Shown here in pieces: positions 11,319 to 22,017 of a stretch of DNA of 64,000 nt (position 1 is its first letter; each line of letters opens with the position of its first letter). A program made the translations under genes and the position numbers. Source of the DNA: Silanimonas sp. (lineage in GTDB: Bacteria; Pseudomonadota; Gammaproteobacteria; Xanthomonadales; Xanthomonadaceae); contig NZ_JAPZSC010000016.1 in the NCBI RefSeq assembly GCF_027531545.1, forward strand, positions 248,001-312,000, in the 5' to 3' direction. The notes under the pieces were generated by a model, which did no database searches, had not been told where the DNA came from, and saw nothing but the letters and a program-made list of their open reading frames with translations.

Positions 11319-14194
11319 GCATCGACTACAAGAGCACCATCTCGCTGCCGGATACGGCGTTCCCGATGCGCGGCGACCTGCCGAAGCGCGAGCCCGCCAC
11401 GCTGCAGCGCTGGCAGGACGGCCGCTTGTACGACCAGGTGCGAGCGAATGCCGCGGGCCGCCCACGCTTCGTGTTGCACGACGGCCCGCCCTACGCCAAC
11501 GGCAACATCCACATCGGCCACGCGGTCAACAAGATCCTGAAGGATCTCGTCGTGAAGTCGAAGCTGCTGGCAGGCTTCGACGCGCCTTACGTTCCGGGCT
11601 GGGACTGCCACGGCCTGCCGATCGAACTCGCCGTCGAGAAGAAGTTCGGCAAGGTCGGCGACAAGCTCGACGCCGCCGCCTTCCGGCAGAAGTGCCGCGA
11701 GTACGCCGCCGAGCAGATCGCCGGCCAGGCGCGCGATTTCCAGCGCCTCGGTGTCCTCGGCGATTGGGATCATCCCTATCGCACGATGGATTTCCGCTTC
11801 GAGGCCGACATGGTCCGCGCGCTGGCGAAGATCGTCGCCCGCGGCCACCTCGTGCGCGGCGCCAAGCCGGTGCACTGGTGCTTCGACTGCGGCTCGGCGT
11901 TGGCTGAAGCCGAGATCGAGTACGCCGACAAGACCTCGCCGATGGTCGACGTCGCCTACGACGCGAAAGATCCGAAGGCGCTGGCCGCCAGGTTCGGCGT
12001 CGACGCCGGGGATGCCATCGTCGCGGTGCCGATCTGGACCACCACGCCCTGGACGCTGCCGGCCTCGCTGGCGGTGACGCTGGGCGCGGAGCTCGGCTAC
12101 GCGCTGGTCGAGGGCCCGGCCCGCGACGGGAAGCGCGTTCTGCTGGTGCTGGCCGAGGCGCTGGTCGAGAAGGCGCTGGCGCGCTACGGAGTGGCCGAGG
12201 TGACGGTGTTGGGCCGCGTTGAAGGTCGCGCGCTCGAGGGCCTCGTGCTCGCGCATCCGTTCTACGCGCGCGAGATTCCGCTGATCCTCGGCGACCACGT
12301 CACCGCCGACGACGGCACCGGTGCGGTGCACACCGCGCCCGGCCACGGCCAGGAAGACTTCGCGGTCGGCAAGCTCTACGGGCTCACCGACCGTTACACC
12401 GCCGCGCAGATCAATCCCGTCGACGGCAAGGGCCTGTACCTGCCGGGCACGCCGCCGATCCCGACGCCGGACGGCGAGGTCGCAATCGCCGGAGCGCATT
12501 TGTGGAAGGCGAACGACCTCATCGTCGCGGCGCTGGGTGCCCGCGGCGTGCTGCTGTCCTCGGGCAAGCTGCACCACAGCTACCCGCACTGCTGGCGCCA
12601 CAAGACGCCGGTGGCCTTCCGCGCCACGCCGCAGTGGTTCATCTCGATGACGCAGGCGAATCTGCGCGCCGACGCGCTGGCCGCGATCAAGGGCGTGCAG
12701 TGGTTCCCGGACTGGGGCGAAGCGCGCATCAGCGCCATGGTCGACGGCCGCCCGGACTGGTGCATCTCGCGCCAGCGCACCTGGGGCGTGCCGATCGCGC
12801 TGTTCACGCATCGCATCACCGGCGAGATCCATCCGCGCACGGCCGAGCTGATGGCCGCCGTGGCCGCGAAGATCGAGCAGGGCGGGGTGGACGCGTGGTT
12901 CGCGCTCGACGCCGCCGAACTGCTTGGTGCCGAGGCCGCCGACTACGAGAAGGTCACCGACATCCTCGATGTATGGTTCGATTCCGGCGTCACCCACGAG
13001 GCCGTGCTCGCCGCGCGGGCCGACGAGGGCCTGGGCAAGCCGGCCGATCTCTACCTCGAAGGCTCGGACCAGCACCGCGGCTGGTTCCAGAGTTCGCTGC
13101 TCACCGGTGTGGCGATCGACGGGGCAGCGCCCTACCGGCAGGTTCTGACGCACGGCTTCACCGTCGATGCGCAGGGCCGGAAGATGTCGAAGTCGATCGG
13201 CAACGTGGTCGAACCGCAGAAGGTCATCGACCAGATGGGCGCCGACGTGCTCCGCCTCTGGGTGGCCAGCACCGACTACCGCAACGAGATGTCCGTCTCC
13301 GACGACATCCTCAAGCGCACCGCCGACGCCTACCGCCGCATCCGCAACACCGCGCGCTTCCTGCTCGGCAACGTCGCGGGCTTCGATCCGGCCACGCACC
13401 AGTTGCCGAACGGCGAACTGCTGTGGCTGGACGCGCAGGCGGTGGCCCGCGCCGGCGAGGTGCAGGCCGAGATCACCGCGGCCTATGCCCGCTACGACTT
13501 CGCTGCTGTCGTCGCCGCGCTGCAGAACTACTGCACGAACGACCTTGGCGCGCTCTACCTCGACGTCACCAAGGACCGCCTGTACACCATGCCGGTGGAC
13601 AGCCGCGGCCGCCGTTCGGCGCAGTCGGCGATGTTCCGCATCGCCCATGCGCTCACGCGCTGGATCGCGCCGATCCTGAGCTTTACCGCCGACGAGCTCT
13701 GGCAGCACCTGCCGGGTTCGCGCGAGGCGCACGTGCTTTTCGCCACGTGGAACGCCGATCTCGATCCGCTGCCCGCGGGCGGCGCGCTGTCGGGAGAGGC
13801 CTTTGCGCGATTGCTGGCCCTGCGCGAGTCCGTGGCCAAGGTGCTGGAGCCGATGCGCGCCGGTGGTGCGATCGGCGCTTCGCTCGAAGCCGAGGTCGAC
13901 CTGTACCTCGACGATGCCACGCTCGCCACGTTCGCACCTGTCGCCGACGAACTCCGCTTCCTGTTCATCACCAGCGAGCTTCGCCTGCATCCGGCGTCCG
14001 CGAAGCCCGCCGACGCGGTGGCTGCCGACGGCGTCGCCGGGGCGTTCATCCGGGCAGTGCCAAGCTCGGCGGCAAAGTGCGTGCGCTGCTGGCACCACCG
14101 CCACGACGTCGGCTCGCACGCCGACCATCCCGAGCTCTGCGGCCGCTGCGTCGACAACGTCGACGGCCCGGGCGAAGACCGCCGCTTCTTCTGA
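11315..14194 (+). CDS. ileS: Isoleucine--tRNA ligase
   Basis: 959 residues. It contains the class I signatures NIHIGHAVN at about residue 65 and [10 protein letters not shown] near 624, a CP1 editing domain between them, an anticodon-binding domain and a C-terminal zinc finger (CVRCWHH...CGRC) that bacterial IleRS needs for activity. It charges tRNA-Ile with Ile and edits Val. It starts with GTG inside the ribF stop codon. lspA follows 55 bases downstream. Confidence 0.98.
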   Translation: MSIDYKSTISLPDTAFPMRGDLPKREPATLQRWQDGRLYDQVRANAAGRPRFVLHDGPPYANGNIHIGHAVNKILKDLVVKSKLLAGFDAPYVPGWDCHGLPIELAVEKKFGKVGDKLDAAAFRQKCREYAAEQIAGQARDFQRLGVLGDWDHPYRTMDFRFEADMVRALAKIVARGHLVRGAKPVHWCFDCGSALAEAEIEYADKTSPMVDVAYDAKDPKALAARFGVDAGDAIVAVPIWTTTPWTLPASLAVTLGAELGYALVEGPARDGKRVLLVLAEALVEKALARYGVAEVTVLGRVEGRALEGLVLAHPFYAREIPLILGDHVTADDGTGAVHTAPGHGQEDFAVGKLYGLTDRYTAAQINPVDGKGLYLPGTPPIPTPDGEVAIAGAHLWKANDLIVAALGARGVLLSSGKLHHSYPHCWRHKTPVAFRATPQWFISMTQANLRADALAAIKGVQWFPDWGEARISAMVDGRPDWCISRQRTWGVPIALFTHRITGEIHPRTAELMAAVAAKIEQGGVDAWFALDAAELLGAEAADYEKVTDILDVWFDSGVTHEAVLAARADEGLGKPADLYLEGSDQHRGWFQSSLLTGVAIDGAAPYRQVLTHGFTVDAQGRKMSKSIGNVVEPQKVIDQMGADVLRLWVASTDYRNEMSVSDDILKRTADAYRRIRNTARFLLGNVAGFDPATHQLPNGELLWLDAQAVARAGEVQAEITAAYARYDFAAVVAALQNYCTNDLGALYLDVTKDRLYTMPVDSRGRRSAQSAMFRIAHALTRWIAPILSFTADELWQHLPGSREAHVLFATWNADLDPLPAGGALSGEAFARLLALRESVAKVLEPMRAGGAIGASLEAEVDLYLDDATLATFAPVADELRFLFITSELRLHPASAKPADAVAADGVAGAFIRAVPSSAAKCVRCWHHRHDVGSHADHPELCGRCVDNVDGPGEDRRFF

Positions 14195-14249
14195 GCCCCG
14201 GCCGCCTCCCGGGCGGCCCAAGCCCCACGCGCCGAGTGATCCCGCTTCC

Positions 14250-14771
14250 GTGACCGATCCGACCCCTACCGCTCCGACCCGCGACGTCGCCGCCCCGAAC
14301 GCGCTGGCGTGGCTGTGGCTGTCCGCCCTCGTCATCGTCCTCGACCAGGCCAGCAAGCTCCATTTCCTGTCGATCCTCGAGTACGGCGGCCCGACCATTC
14401 CCGTCATCGACGGTTTCTGGGAATGGCAACTCGCGAAGAACCACGGCGCCGCCTTCAGCTTCCTCGCGGGTGCCTCGGGCTGGCAGCGGTGGTTCTTCAG
14501 CGCGCTCGCCCTCGGCATCAGTGCCTTGTTGGCGTACTGGCTGCGGCGCATGCCGCGCGGGCACTGGATCGAGGCCTTGCCTTTCGCGCTCATCATCGGC
14601 GGGGCGCTGGGCAATCTCATCGATCGCGTGCGCTTCGGCTACGTCGTCGATTTCGTGCACTGGTACTGGCGCGATTTCAGCTGGCCGGTGTTCAACGTGG
14701 CCGACTCGGCGATCGTTGCCGGCGCGGTGTTGCTCGTGATCGCCAGTTTCTTCAGCGGGGAACGGAAATGA
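14250..14771 (+). CDS. lspA: Lipoprotein signal peptidase
   Basis: 173 residues with four membrane helices. The catalytic aspartates lie in [15 protein letters not shown] and FNVADSAI, and the family segment [10 protein letters not shown] precedes them. It removes signal peptides from prolipoproteins in the inner membrane. The start is taken as the GTG at 14250 ([10 protein letters not shown]), although no strong Shine-Dalgarno precedes it. The stop overlaps the ispH ATG (ATGA). The FKBP-type gene often found between lspA and ispH is absent. Confidence 0.95.
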   Translation: MTDPTPTAPTRDVAAPNALAWLWLSALVIVLDQASKLHFLSILEYGGPTIPVIDGFWEWQLAKNHGAAFSFLAGASGWQRWFFSALALGISALLAYWLRRMPRGHWIEALPFALIIGGALGNLIDRVRFGYVVDFVHWYWRDFSWPVFNVADSAIVAGAVLLVIASFFSGERK

Positions 14772-15724
14772 GCTTCGATGTCCTGCTCGCGAACCCGCGG
14801 GGCTTCTGCGCCGGCGTCGACCGCGCGATCGAGATCGTCGACCGGGCGCTCCAGCAGCTCGGTGCGCCGATCTACGTCCGCCACGAAGTCGTCCACAACA
14901 GGTTCGTGGTGGAGGACCTGCGGGCCAAGGGCGCGGTGTTCATCGAGGATCTCGCCGACGTGCCACCCGGTGCGACGCTGATTTTCAGTGCCCACGGCGT
15001 GTCGCAGGCCGTGCGCAACGAAGCGGCCGAGCGTGGCTTCAAGGTGTTCGACGCCACCTGCCCGCTGGTGACCAAGGTGCACATCGAGGTCACGCGCCAC
15101 TGCCGGGCCGGCCGCGATGTCGTGCTGATCGGCCATGCCGGCCATGTCGAGGTCGAGGGCACGATGGGGCAGTGGCGCAAGGAGGCGGGCACGGGCTCGA
15201 TCTACCTCGTGGAGGACGTCGAGCAGGCCGAGCGGATCACCATCGCCCAGCCCGGGAACGTGGCGTTCACCACGCAGACGACGCTGTCGGTCGACGACAC
15301 CAAGGACATCATCGCGACGCTGCAGCGCCGTTTCCCCGCGATGCAGGGGCCGCGCCACGACGACATCTGCTACGCCACGCAGAATCGCCAGGACGCCGTG
15401 CGCGACCTGGCCGCGCGCTGCGACCTGATCCTCGTGGTCGGCAGCCCGAGCAGTTCGAATTCCAATCGACTGCGCGAACTGGCCGAGAAGAACGGCGTCG
15501 AGGCCTACCTCATCGAAGGGGCGGAGCATGTCGAGCCGCGCTGGGTCGACGGCAAGCGCTGCGTGGGCGTCACGGCTGGGGCTTCCGCGCCTGAACTGCT
15601 GGTCCAGGGCGTGATCGCACGACTGGCCGAACTGGGCGGCGGGGCGGCGACGGAGCTTTCCGGCAAGCCCGAAGACGTCGTCTTCGCCCTGCCCAAGGAA
15701 CTCCGCATCAGCCTGGTCGATTGA
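14768..15724 (+). CDS. ispH: 4-hydroxy-3-methylbut-2-enyl diphosphate reductase
   Basis: 318 residues. The three iron-sulfur cysteines lie in [11 protein letters not shown] (about residue 14), [11 protein letters not shown] (about 98) and ICYATQNRQ (about 200). It is the last enzyme of the MEP pathway and makes IPP and DMAPP. It is translationally coupled to lspA through an ATGA overlap. Its stop codon falls within the -35 of the following tRNA-Thr promoter. Confidence 0.98.
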   Translation: MSFDVLLANPRGFCAGVDRAIEIVDRALQQLGAPIYVRHEVVHNRFVVEDLRAKGAVFIEDLADVPPGATLIFSAHGVSQAVRNEAAERGFKVFDATCPLVTKVHIEVTRHCRAGRDVVLIGHAGHVEVEGTMGQWRKEAGTGSIYLVEDVEQAERITIAQPGNVAFTTQTTLSVDDTKDIIATLQRRFPAMQGPRHDDICYATQNRQDAVRDLAARCDLILVVGSPSSSNSNRLRELAEKNGVEAYLIEGAEHVEPRWVDGKRCVGVTAGASAPELLVQGVIARLAELGGGAATELSGKPEDVVFALPKELRISLVD

Positions 15725-15749
15725 CCGCGGGCCGACGGCCCCCTAAAAT
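15721..15749 (+). promoter_or_regulatory. tRNA-Thr promoter
   Basis: -35 TTGACC (15721-15726), overlapping the ispH stop codon, a 17-base spacer and -10 TAAAAT (15744-15749). The tRNA begins 13 bases later. Confidence 0.8.
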
Positions 15750-15761
15750 CCCGCGTCTGAT

Positions 15762-15837
15762 GCCGGTGTAGCTCAGTTGGTAGAGCGGCGCATTCGTAAT
15801 GCGTAGGTCGGGGGTTCGAGTCCCTTCTCCGGCACCA
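15762..15837 (+). tRNA. tRNA-Thr(CGT)
   Basis: A 76-base cloverleaf with encoded CCA. Anticodon loop TTCGTAA gives anticodon CGT (reads ACG). T-loop TTCGAGT. The acceptor stem has a T-T mismatch at positions 6:67, and the T-stem has two G-T wobbles. Confidence 0.97.
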
Positions 15838-16031
15838 TCAGTCCCCTCGGCTTCCCGCAGACCCCTAGCGGTCACCTGCTTGCTGCGGTGGCGGTGCGTT
15901 CCTTCTCCCTCGTTCGCGTTCGTCAGCCGGTGCTCCGGCCGGCGACGGTTGTTGCGTGCCAACTGCCGTCGCGTCTCGTGTCCTGCGATCCGCGCATGGC
16001 AAGCTGGCGTCCGGATCGAAGGAGCATCGGC

Positions 16032-17426
16032 GTGGCGGTCACCGGCAACAAGTCCAAGGCGAAGACGGCCTACGTCTGCACCGATTGCGGCGCGAGTTAC
16101 TCGAAGTGGCAGGGGCAGTGCGAGGCCTGCGGTGCGTGGAACACGCTGTCGGAGATCGTCCTCGAGCCCGCCTCGGCCAAGGCGAATCCCCGCCACGGGA
16201 ACTGGGCCGGCGCGCCGGAACAGGCCCGCATCACGCCGCTGGCATCGGTGAAGCACGAGGCCGAGTCCCGCGTGTCCACTGGCATCGGCGAGCTCGATCG
16301 CGTACTCGGCGGCGGCCTCGTCGAAGGCTCGGTGGTGCTGGTCGGCGGTGATCCTGGCATCGGCAAATCGACCCTGCTTCTGCAGGCCATTTCGGCCATG
16401 GCCGCGCGGGTGCCGGGCCTTTATGTCACCGGTGAGGAGAGCCTCTCCCAGGTCGCCGGGCGCGCGCAGCGCCTGGGCCTCGGCATCGACGGCGTGCAGG
16501 CGCTCGCCGAAACCTGCGTCGAGCGCATCCTTTCGCAGGCGGCGCAGGCCAAGCCGCGGCTGATGATCGCCGACTCCATCCAGACGCTGTGGTCGGAACT
16601 GCTTACCGCGGCGCCCGGCTCGGTGAGCCAGGTGCGCGAGAGCGCCGCGAAGCTCGTTCGCTTCGCCAAGGAAACCGGCACGGCGGTTTTCCTCGTCGGC
16701 CACGTCACCAAGGAAGGCGGTATCGCCGGCCCGCGCGTGCTCGAGCACATGGTCGACGCCGTCCTCTATTTCGAAGGCGAGGCCGGCAGCCGCTTCCGCG
16801 TGCTCCGCGCCTTCAAGAACCGCTTCGGCGCCGTCAACGAACTCGGTGTCTTCGCGATGGGCGACAAGGGTCTGCGCGAGGTGTCGAATCCGTCGGCGAT
16901 CTTCCTTTCCGGCGCGCGCTTGCCGCAGCCCGGCAGCGCGGTGATGGTGACGCGCGAAGGCACGCGGCCGCTGATGGTCGAAGTGCAGGCCCTCGTCGAT
17001 CAATCCCCGCTCGCCAATCCGCGCCGCGTCGCGCTGGGCCTCGAACAGAACCGCCTCGCGATGCTTCTCGCTGTGTTGCATCGCCACGGTGGCGTCGGCG
17101 TGTTCGACCAGGACGTGTTCGTCAACGTCGTCGGCGGCATCCGCGTGCAGGAAACCGCCGCGGACTTTCCCGTCCTGCTCGCGGTGCTCAGTTCGTTGCG
17201 CGATCGCCCGCTGCCCGAGAAGACGATCGCGTTCGGCGAAGTGGGTCTATCCGGCGAGTTGCGGCCGGTACCGAACGGCGAGGAACGGCTGAAAGAGGCC
17301 GCGACGCACGGCTTCAAGCGCGCCGTGGTGCCGAAGGCCAACGCGCCGAAATCCGGCCGCGTCGGCGAGATGGAAGTGATCGGTGTCGAGCGGCTGTCGG
17401 AAGCGCTGGAACAGGCGGTGGACTGA
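16032..17426 (+). CDS. radA: DNA repair protein RadA
   Basis: 464 residues. It has an N-terminal zinc finger (CTDCGASYSKWQGQCEACG at about residues 12-30), Walker A GGDPGIGKST near 102, the RadA-specific KNRFG motif, and a C-terminal Lon-like domain. RadA is a RecA-related, DnaB-type branch-migration helicase in recombination repair. The GTG at 16032 is chosen because AAGGAG lies 7 bases upstream and RadA proteins begin near here; in-frame upstream starts lack homology. The next gene begins right after its stop codon. Confidence 0.96.
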   Translation: MAVTGNKSKAKTAYVCTDCGASYSKWQGQCEACGAWNTLSEIVLEPASAKANPRHGNWAGAPEQARITPLASVKHEAESRVSTGIGELDRVLGGGLVEGSVVLVGGDPGIGKSTLLLQAISAMAARVPGLYVTGEESLSQVAGRAQRLGLGIDGVQALAETCVERILSQAAQAKPRLMIADSIQTLWSELLTAAPGSVSQVRESAAKLVRFAKETGTAVFLVGHVTKEGGIAGPRVLEHMVDAVLYFEGEAGSRFRVLRAFKNRFGAVNELGVFAMGDKGLREVSNPSAIFLSGARLPQPGSAVMVTREGTRPLMVEVQALVDQSPLANPRRVALGLEQNRLAMLLAVLHRHGGVGVFDQDVFVNVVGGIRVQETAADFPVLLAVLSSLRDRPLPEKTIAFGEVGLSGELRPVPNGEERLKEAATHGFKRAVVPKANAPKSGRVGEMEVIGVERLSEALEQAVD

Positions 17427-18002
17427 GTGGAGGACGCCCGCATCCGCCAACCGTTCGTCGTGCCGTTCGATGGCGGCTGCGTCCGGCCTTGGGCATCGGA
17501 TGATGCCGAGGCCATGGTGCGGCACGCCGACAACCCGCGAGTCGCACGATTCCTCTCGATGCGCTTTCCGAGCCCGTACACCCGCGAGGATGCCGCACGC
17601 TGGTTCGCCTTCCTGCAGTCGCAAGACGATCCGGAGGGCTGGGCCATCGAGATCGAGGGCGCGACGGTGGGGGGTGTCGGTTTCCGTCGCGGTGAAGGCG
17701 AGTTCGCCCACAGTGCTGAACTCGGCTACTGGCTGGGCGAAGCCTACTGGGGCCGTGGCGTGATGACGCGAGTCGTGCGTGCCGTGCTGCCCGTGGCCAT
17801 CCGGCGCTGGGGGCTGGCGCGGGTGACGGCTTATGCCGCGACCGCCAACCATGGCTCGATCCGCGTGCTCGAGAAGACCGGCTTTGTCCGCGAAGGCACC
17901 CTGCGAGCTCGCGCCATCCGCGGTGGCGAGGTGCAGGACCATTTCGTTTTCGGCTGGGTGGATGAGGCGCGTTTGGCCGATGTCGCGGCGGCCTGCCGCT
18001 GA
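17427..18002 (+). CDS. GNAT family N-acetyltransferase (RimJ/RimL-like)
   Basis: 191 residues. It has the GNAT fold: VRPWASDDAEAM at the start, ELGYWLGEAYWGRGVMTRVV in the acetyl-CoA pyrophosphate loop (about residues 97-116), and NHGSIRVLEKTGFVREG near 143, the RimJ/RimL-type C-terminal pattern. It would acetylate a protein or small-molecule amine; the substrate is unknown. It starts with GTG immediately after the radA stop, so the two are probably cotranscribed. It converges on ypjD. Confidence 0.88.
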   Translation: MEDARIRQPFVVPFDGGCVRPWASDDAEAMVRHADNPRVARFLSMRFPSPYTREDAARWFAFLQSQDDPEGWAIEIEGATVGGVGFRRGEGEFAHSAELGYWLGEAYWGRGVMTRVVRAVLPVAIRRWGLARVTAYAATANHGSIRVLEKTGFVREGTLRARAIRGGEVQDHFVFGWVDEARLADVAAACR

Positions 18003-18017
18003 GGCCGCGCGCAGGCC

Positions 18018-18824
18018 TCAGCGCGTCAGCAGGAACTCGTAGACGAAGCGGCTGCCGAAGAACGCCAGCCCGAGCAGCAGCATGGCGGCCAGCGTCCAGC
18101 GCGCGGCCTTGGCGCCGCGCCAGCCCCAGCGCCAATGGCCGAACAGCAGGGTGGCCAGCACGGTCCAGCTGAGCAGCGACAGCACGGTTTTGTGCACCAG
18201 GTGCTGGGCGAACAGGTTCTCGACGAACACCAACCCCATCGCCAAGGCCAGCGTCAGCAGGGCGAAGGCCGCGACCAGCGTGCGGAACAGCAGGCTCTCC
18301 GATTGGGTCAGCGGTGGAAGAATCCTTACCACCCCGGTGATGCGGCGCTGCCGCAGCGCGCGTTCCTGCAGCCACAGGCCGGCCGCGAACAGTGCCGCCA
18401 GCGCCAGCGCCGCGTAGGCCAGCAGGGCCAGCCAGGCGTGCATCAGGATCGGCCAGGGGAGGTCGTTGCTGCCGCTTCCCGGTTGTGCGCCGAGGGCATA
18501 GGTCAGCACGCAGGCGGCGGCCACCGGGAATACCACGACGCCGAGGGCTTCGAGCCGTTCGAGGCGGGCGGCCGCGACCGTGAGGGCGGCCATGCCGAGG
18601 CTCACGAGGGAGAGGGCCGCGAAGAAATGCAGGTCCGGCGCTCCCCTCAGGTGCCCGGCCCAAACGTGCAGGCCGAGTTGTAGAAGGACGCCGTTGCCGG
18701 CTAGCAGCAGGGGCCAGAGTGCACCGTGTGCCGATCCGCCGGCCTGCAGACGACGCACCAGCCCGAGGGCGGCGAGCGCATAGGCGAGCGCGGCGAGGGC
18801 CGCGAGGATCAGGTCGGTGGGCAT
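18018..18824 (-). CDS. ypjD: Inner-membrane protein YpjD, cytochrome c assembly (CcsA/HemX-like) family
   Basis: 268 residues with about eight predicted membrane helices. The conserved region HAWLALLAYAALALAALFAAGLWLQERALRQRR and a later HKTVLSLLSW give His residues typical of the CcsA/HemX heme-handling fold. Its exact role is not established. It is divergent from ffh, as in E. coli, which supports the assignment. Confidence 0.85.
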   Translation of the reverse strand: MPTDLILAALAALAYALAALGLVRRLQAGGSAHGALWPLLLAGNGVLLQLGLHVWAGHLRGAPDLHFFAALSLVSLGMAALTVAAARLERLEALGVVVFPVAAACVLTYALGAQPGSGSNDLPWPILMHAWLALLAYAALALAALFAAGLWLQERALRQRRITGVVRILPPLTQSESLLFRTLVAAFALLTLALAMGLVFVENLFAQHLVHKTVLSLLSWTVLATLLFGHWRWGWRGAKAARWTLAAMLLLGLAFFGSRFVYEFLLTR

Positions 18825-18882
18825 GCCGGAAGTGTCGCACAGCGTCGCTCGAATCGAGAACGCCTCGCATCGGCCCCGGGGC

Positions 18883-18888
18883 TATACT
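18883..18888 (+). promoter_or_regulatory. ffh -10 element
   Basis: TATACT about 40 bases before the ffh ATG; no convincing -35 at the normal distance. Confidence 0.4.
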
Positions 18889-18928
18889 TCGCGCCCCGCT
18901 TTCCCGCGTCCCTGCAGCGCTTTCCGCC

Positions 18929-20305
18929 ATGTTCGAGTCCCTGACCCAGCGCCTTTCCGGCACCCTCCAGCGCCTCCGCGGCCGCGGCCGCCTGAGCGAG
19001 GAGAACATCCGCGAGAGCCTGCGCGAAGTCCGCATCGCCCTGCTCGAGGCCGATGTCGCCCTGCCGGTGGTGCAGGCCCTGATCGAGCGCATCAAGGTGC
19101 GCGCGGTTGGTCAGGAAGTGCTGCAGTCGCTCACCCCGGGGCAGGCGCTGATCAAGGTCGTCCGCGACGAGATGACGCTGGTGATGGGCGGGCAGGGCGC
19201 CGAGCTCTCGCTGGCCCAGCAGCCGCCGGCGGTGATCCTGATGGCCGGCCTGCAGGGCGCTGGCAAGACGACCACGGTCGGCAAGCTCGCCAAGCACCTG
19301 AAGGAGCGCCGCAAGAAGAAGGTGATGGTGGTCAGCTGCGACGTCTACCGTCCGGCCGCCATCGCCCAGCTCGAAACGCTCGCCGGCCAGGTCGGCGCGC
19401 TGTTCCATCCGTCCGAGGCCGGCCAGAAGCCCGTCGACATCGCCCGCGCGGCCATCGATGCCGCGAAGCGCAACGTCGCCGATGTCCTGATCGTCGACAC
19501 CGCGGGTCGCTTGGCCATCGATGCGGAAATGATGGCGGAGATCAAGGCGCTGCACGCCGCGGTCGATCCGATCGAGACTCTGTTCGTCGTCGATGCCATG
19601 ACCGGCCAGGACGCAGCCAACACCGCCAAGGCCTTCGCCGAGGCGCTGCCGCTCACCGGCGTGGTGCTCACCAAGACCGACGGCGACGCCCGCGGCGGTG
19701 CGGCCCTGTCGGTGCGCTACATCACCGGCAAGCCGATCAAGTTCGTTGGCGTCGGCGAGAAGCCCGACGGCCTCGACGTGTTCCATCCCGAGCGCGCCGC
19801 GGGCCGCATCCTCGACATGGGCGACGTGCTGTCGCTGGTGGAGGAGGTCGAACGCAGCGTCGACAAGGACAAGGCCGCGAAGCTCGCCGAGAAGGTCGCG
19901 AAGGGCAAGCGCTTCGACCTGAACGACCTGCGCGACCAGATGCTGCAGATGCAGAACATGGGGGGGCTCACCGGGCTGATGGACAAGCTCCCCGGCATGA
20001 GCCAGATCCCCGACAGCGTGAAGGCGCAGGTCACCGGCAAGGAAGTGCCGCGGATGATCGCGATCATCAACTCGATGACGCCGAAGGAACGCCGCAATCC
20101 CGACCTGCTGAATGGCTCCCGCAAGGCGCGCATCGCGAAGGGCTCCGGCACCAGCCCCGCCCAGGTGAACCAGGTCTACAAGCAGTGGCAGCAGATGGAA
20201 AAGATGATGTCCAAGCTGTCGCGCGGCGGCATGAAGGGCATGCTGCGCGGGATGCAGGGAATGATGGGCGGCCGGGGCTTCCCCGGCGGCGGCTTTCCGC
20301 GCTGA
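18929..20305 (+). CDS. ffh: Signal recognition particle protein Ffh
   Basis: 458 residues. The N domain is followed by the G domain (G1 GLQGAGKTTT near residue 107, DTAGR near 190, TKTDGDARGG near 248) and a Met-rich M domain ending in MKGMLRGMQGMMGGRGFPGG. It binds 4.5S RNA and signal sequences to target membrane proteins; the partner RNA gene is in this window at 57400-57505. The start is the ATG of MFESLTQRLSG. rpsP follows after about 150 bases with its own promoter. Confidence 0.98.
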   Translation: MFESLTQRLSGTLQRLRGRGRLSEENIRESLREVRIALLEADVALPVVQALIERIKVRAVGQEVLQSLTPGQALIKVVRDEMTLVMGGQGAELSLAQQPPAVILMAGLQGAGKTTTVGKLAKHLKERRKKKVMVVSCDVYRPAAIAQLETLAGQVGALFHPSEAGQKPVDIARAAIDAAKRNVADVLIVDTAGRLAIDAEMMAEIKALHAAVDPIETLFVVDAMTGQDAANTAKAFAEALPLTGVVLTKTDGDARGGAALSVRYITGKPIKFVGVGEKPDGLDVFHPERAAGRILDMGDVLSLVEEVERSVDKDKAAKLAEKVAKGKRFDLNDLRDQMLQMQNMGGLTGLMDKLPGMSQIPDSVKAQVTGKEVPRMIAIINSMTPKERRNPDLLNGSRKARIAKGSGTSPAQVNQVYKQWQQMEKMMSKLSRGGMKGMLRGMQGMMGGRGFPGGGFPR

Positions 20306-20365
20306 GGGCTGGTCCGGCGAGCCTGAACGGCGTCCCGGTGTTGCGGCCCCTCCTGGTCCTTGGCT

Positions 20366-20394
20366 TTGCCTTTTGAGGCTGGCCCCGCTAGACT
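20366..20394 (+). promoter_or_regulatory. rpsP operon promoter
   Basis: -35 TTGCCT (20366-20371), a 17-base spacer and -10 TAGACT (20389-20394), then TTCCAATTCCCTG, similar to the sequence after the rplU -10. Leader of about 55 bases. Confidence 0.65.
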
Positions 20395-20403
20395 TTCCAA
20401 TTC

Positions 20404-20445
20404 CCTGCCCCTGAAAGGGCAGGTATGACCCCAAGAACTACAGAG
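20404..20445 (+). promoter_or_regulatory. rpsP leader: hairpin plus ribosomal-protein leader motif
   Basis: CCTGCCC (20404-20410) and GGGCAGG (20417-20423) form a perfect 7-bp stem with loop CTGAAA. AAGAACTACA follows at 20433-20442 and ends 12 bases before the rpsP ATG, as in the rplU and rplS leaders. Confidence 0.55.
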
Positions 20446-20454
20446 CAAACAGCA

Positions 20455-20703
20455 ATGGTCAAGATCCGCCTGGCTCGCGGTGGCGCCAAGAAGGCCCCCT
20501 TCTACCACGTCGTCGTCACGGACGGCCGCAACGCCCGCGATGGCCGCAACATCGAGCGCGTCGGTTACTACAACCCGGTCGCCCGTGGCGCCGAGAAGCG
20601 CGTCGAGATCGACTCCGATCGCGTGAAGCATTGGGTGTCGCACGGCGCGCAGATGACCGACAAGGTCGCGCTGCTGGTCAAGGAAGCGGCCAAGGCCGCC
20701 TGA
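20455..20703 (+). CDS. rpsP: 30S ribosomal protein S16
   Basis: 82 residues. It begins [21 protein letters not shown], the S16 signature, with [13 protein letters not shown] at about residues 29-41. The ATG at 20455 is the start; an in-frame ATG 30 bases upstream lies inside the shared leader motif region and would add ten residues not found in S16. It is the first gene of rpsP-rimM-trmD-rplS. Confidence 0.98.
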   Translation: MVKIRLARGGAKKAPFYHVVVTDGRNARDGRNIERVGYYNPVARGAEKRVEIDSDRVKHWVSHGAQMTDKVALLVKEAAKAA

Positions 20704-20746
20704 TCCCGTTGCGCCACGGCCCGCCCGCTGGCGCACGAGACCTGCA

Positions 20747-21253
20747 ATGAGCACCGAGCGCCGCATCCTGTTGGGCAGGGTGATCGGCGCGTTCGGCGTT
20801 CGGGGTGAGCTGAAGCTCGAGTCCTGGACGAATCCCCGCGACGCGCTGTTCCGCTACAAGCCCTGGATCCTCGTCCATCGTGGCGAGGAAAGCCTCGTGT
20901 CCGGGGCGAAGGGCAAGCTGAACCCGAACGGTTCGATCACCGCCCGCCTCCCCGACGTGGAAACCCGCGACGACGCCGAGGCCATCGTCGGTGCCGAGAT
21001 CTGGGTGCTGCGCTCGCAGCTGCCGCCCTCGAAACCCGGCGAGTACTACTGGGTTGACCTCGAAGGCCTCAAGGTCGCGACCATCGACGGCGTCGAGCTC
21101 GGCACGATCTCGCATCTGTTCAACAACGGCGCCAACGACGTGATCGCCATCAAGGGCGAGCGCGAGCGCTATCTGCCCTACACCCCGGACGTCGTGCGCG
21201 AGGTCGACCTCGACGGCGGCCGCATGCTCGTCGACTGGGATCCCGAGTTCTGA
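20747..21253 (+). CDS. rimM: Ribosome maturation factor RimM
   Basis: 168 residues. The N-terminal segment [18 protein letters not shown] and the PRC-barrel part [13 protein letters not shown] are diagnostic. RimM binds S19 and helps mature the 30S head. It is second in the rpsP operon, 43 bases after rpsP and 11 before trmD. Confidence 0.97.
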   Translation: MSTERRILLGRVIGAFGVRGELKLESWTNPRDALFRYKPWILVHRGEESLVSGAKGKLNPNGSITARLPDVETRDDAEAIVGAEIWVLRSQLPPSKPGEYYWVDLEGLKVATIDGVELGTISHLFNNGANDVIAIKGERERYLPYTPDVVREVDLDGGRMLVDWDPEF

Positions 21254-21264
21254 TCGGCGCGCCC

Positions 21265-22017
21265 ATGCGCATCGACGTCCTCACGCTGTTTCCGGATTTC
21301 ATCGCCCAAGCGGCTGGTGTCGGCGTGGTCGGTCGCGCCGCCGAGCGTGGGCTGATCGCGGTGAAGGGTTGGAACCCGCGCGATTACGCCACCGGCAATT
21401 ACCGGCGCGTCGACGAGCGTCCGTTCGGCGGCGGCCCGGGCATGCTGATGCTGCCGGAGCCGCTCGAAACCTGTCTGGCCGCAGCACGTGCCGACGGTGC
21501 ATCGGGACCGGTCATCTACCTCTCGCCGCAAGGGCCGCGATTCACGCAGGCCAAGGCCCGCGCACTTTCGGCCACGCCCGGATTCCTCCTGCTTTGCGGC
21601 CGCTACGAGGGCGTCGACGAACGTTTCCTCGACGCGCATGTCGATGAAGAGCTGTCGATCGGCGATTACGTGTTGTCCGGCGGTGAACTGGGCGCGGCGG
21701 TGGTCATCGATGCCGTGGGCCGCCTGCTCGCCGGAGCACTGAACGACGCGGCGTCGGCGGTGCAGGACAGTTTCGAGGACGGCCTGCTCGACTGCCCGCA
21801 CTACACCCGTTCGGAGTCGATGGGGACCGACGGGGTGCCGGAGGTGCTCCTTTCCGGCGACCACGCGAAGATCGCCCGGTGGCGGCGTCAGCAGTCGTTG
21901 GGCCGGACCTGGCTCCGCCGCCCGGACCTCCTGGCCCGGATGGACCTGAGCCGCCAGGACCGGGCCCTGCTCGCCGAATTCATCGCCCGTCAAGTTTCGA
22001 GCCCCGACAGCCCCTAG
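21265..22017 (+). CDS. trmD: tRNA (guanine-N1-)-methyltransferase TrmD
   Basis: 250 residues. It shows the trefoil-knot SPOUT motifs [29 protein letters not shown] and [14 protein letters not shown] (about residues 88-155). It methylates G37 of tRNAs with G at position 36. It is third in the rpsP operon. A separate promoter for rplS lies in the 94-base gap that follows. Confidence 0.98.
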   Translation: MRIDVLTLFPDFIAQAAGVGVVGRAAERGLIAVKGWNPRDYATGNYRRVDERPFGGGPGMLMLPEPLETCLAAARADGASGPVIYLSPQGPRFTQAKARALSATPGFLLLCGRYEGVDERFLDAHVDEELSIGDYVLSGGELGAAVVIDAVGRLLAGALNDAASAVQDSFEDGLLDCPHYTRSESMGTDGVPEVLLSGDHAKIARWRRQQSLGRTWLRRPDLLARMDLSRQDRALLAEFIARQVSSPDSP

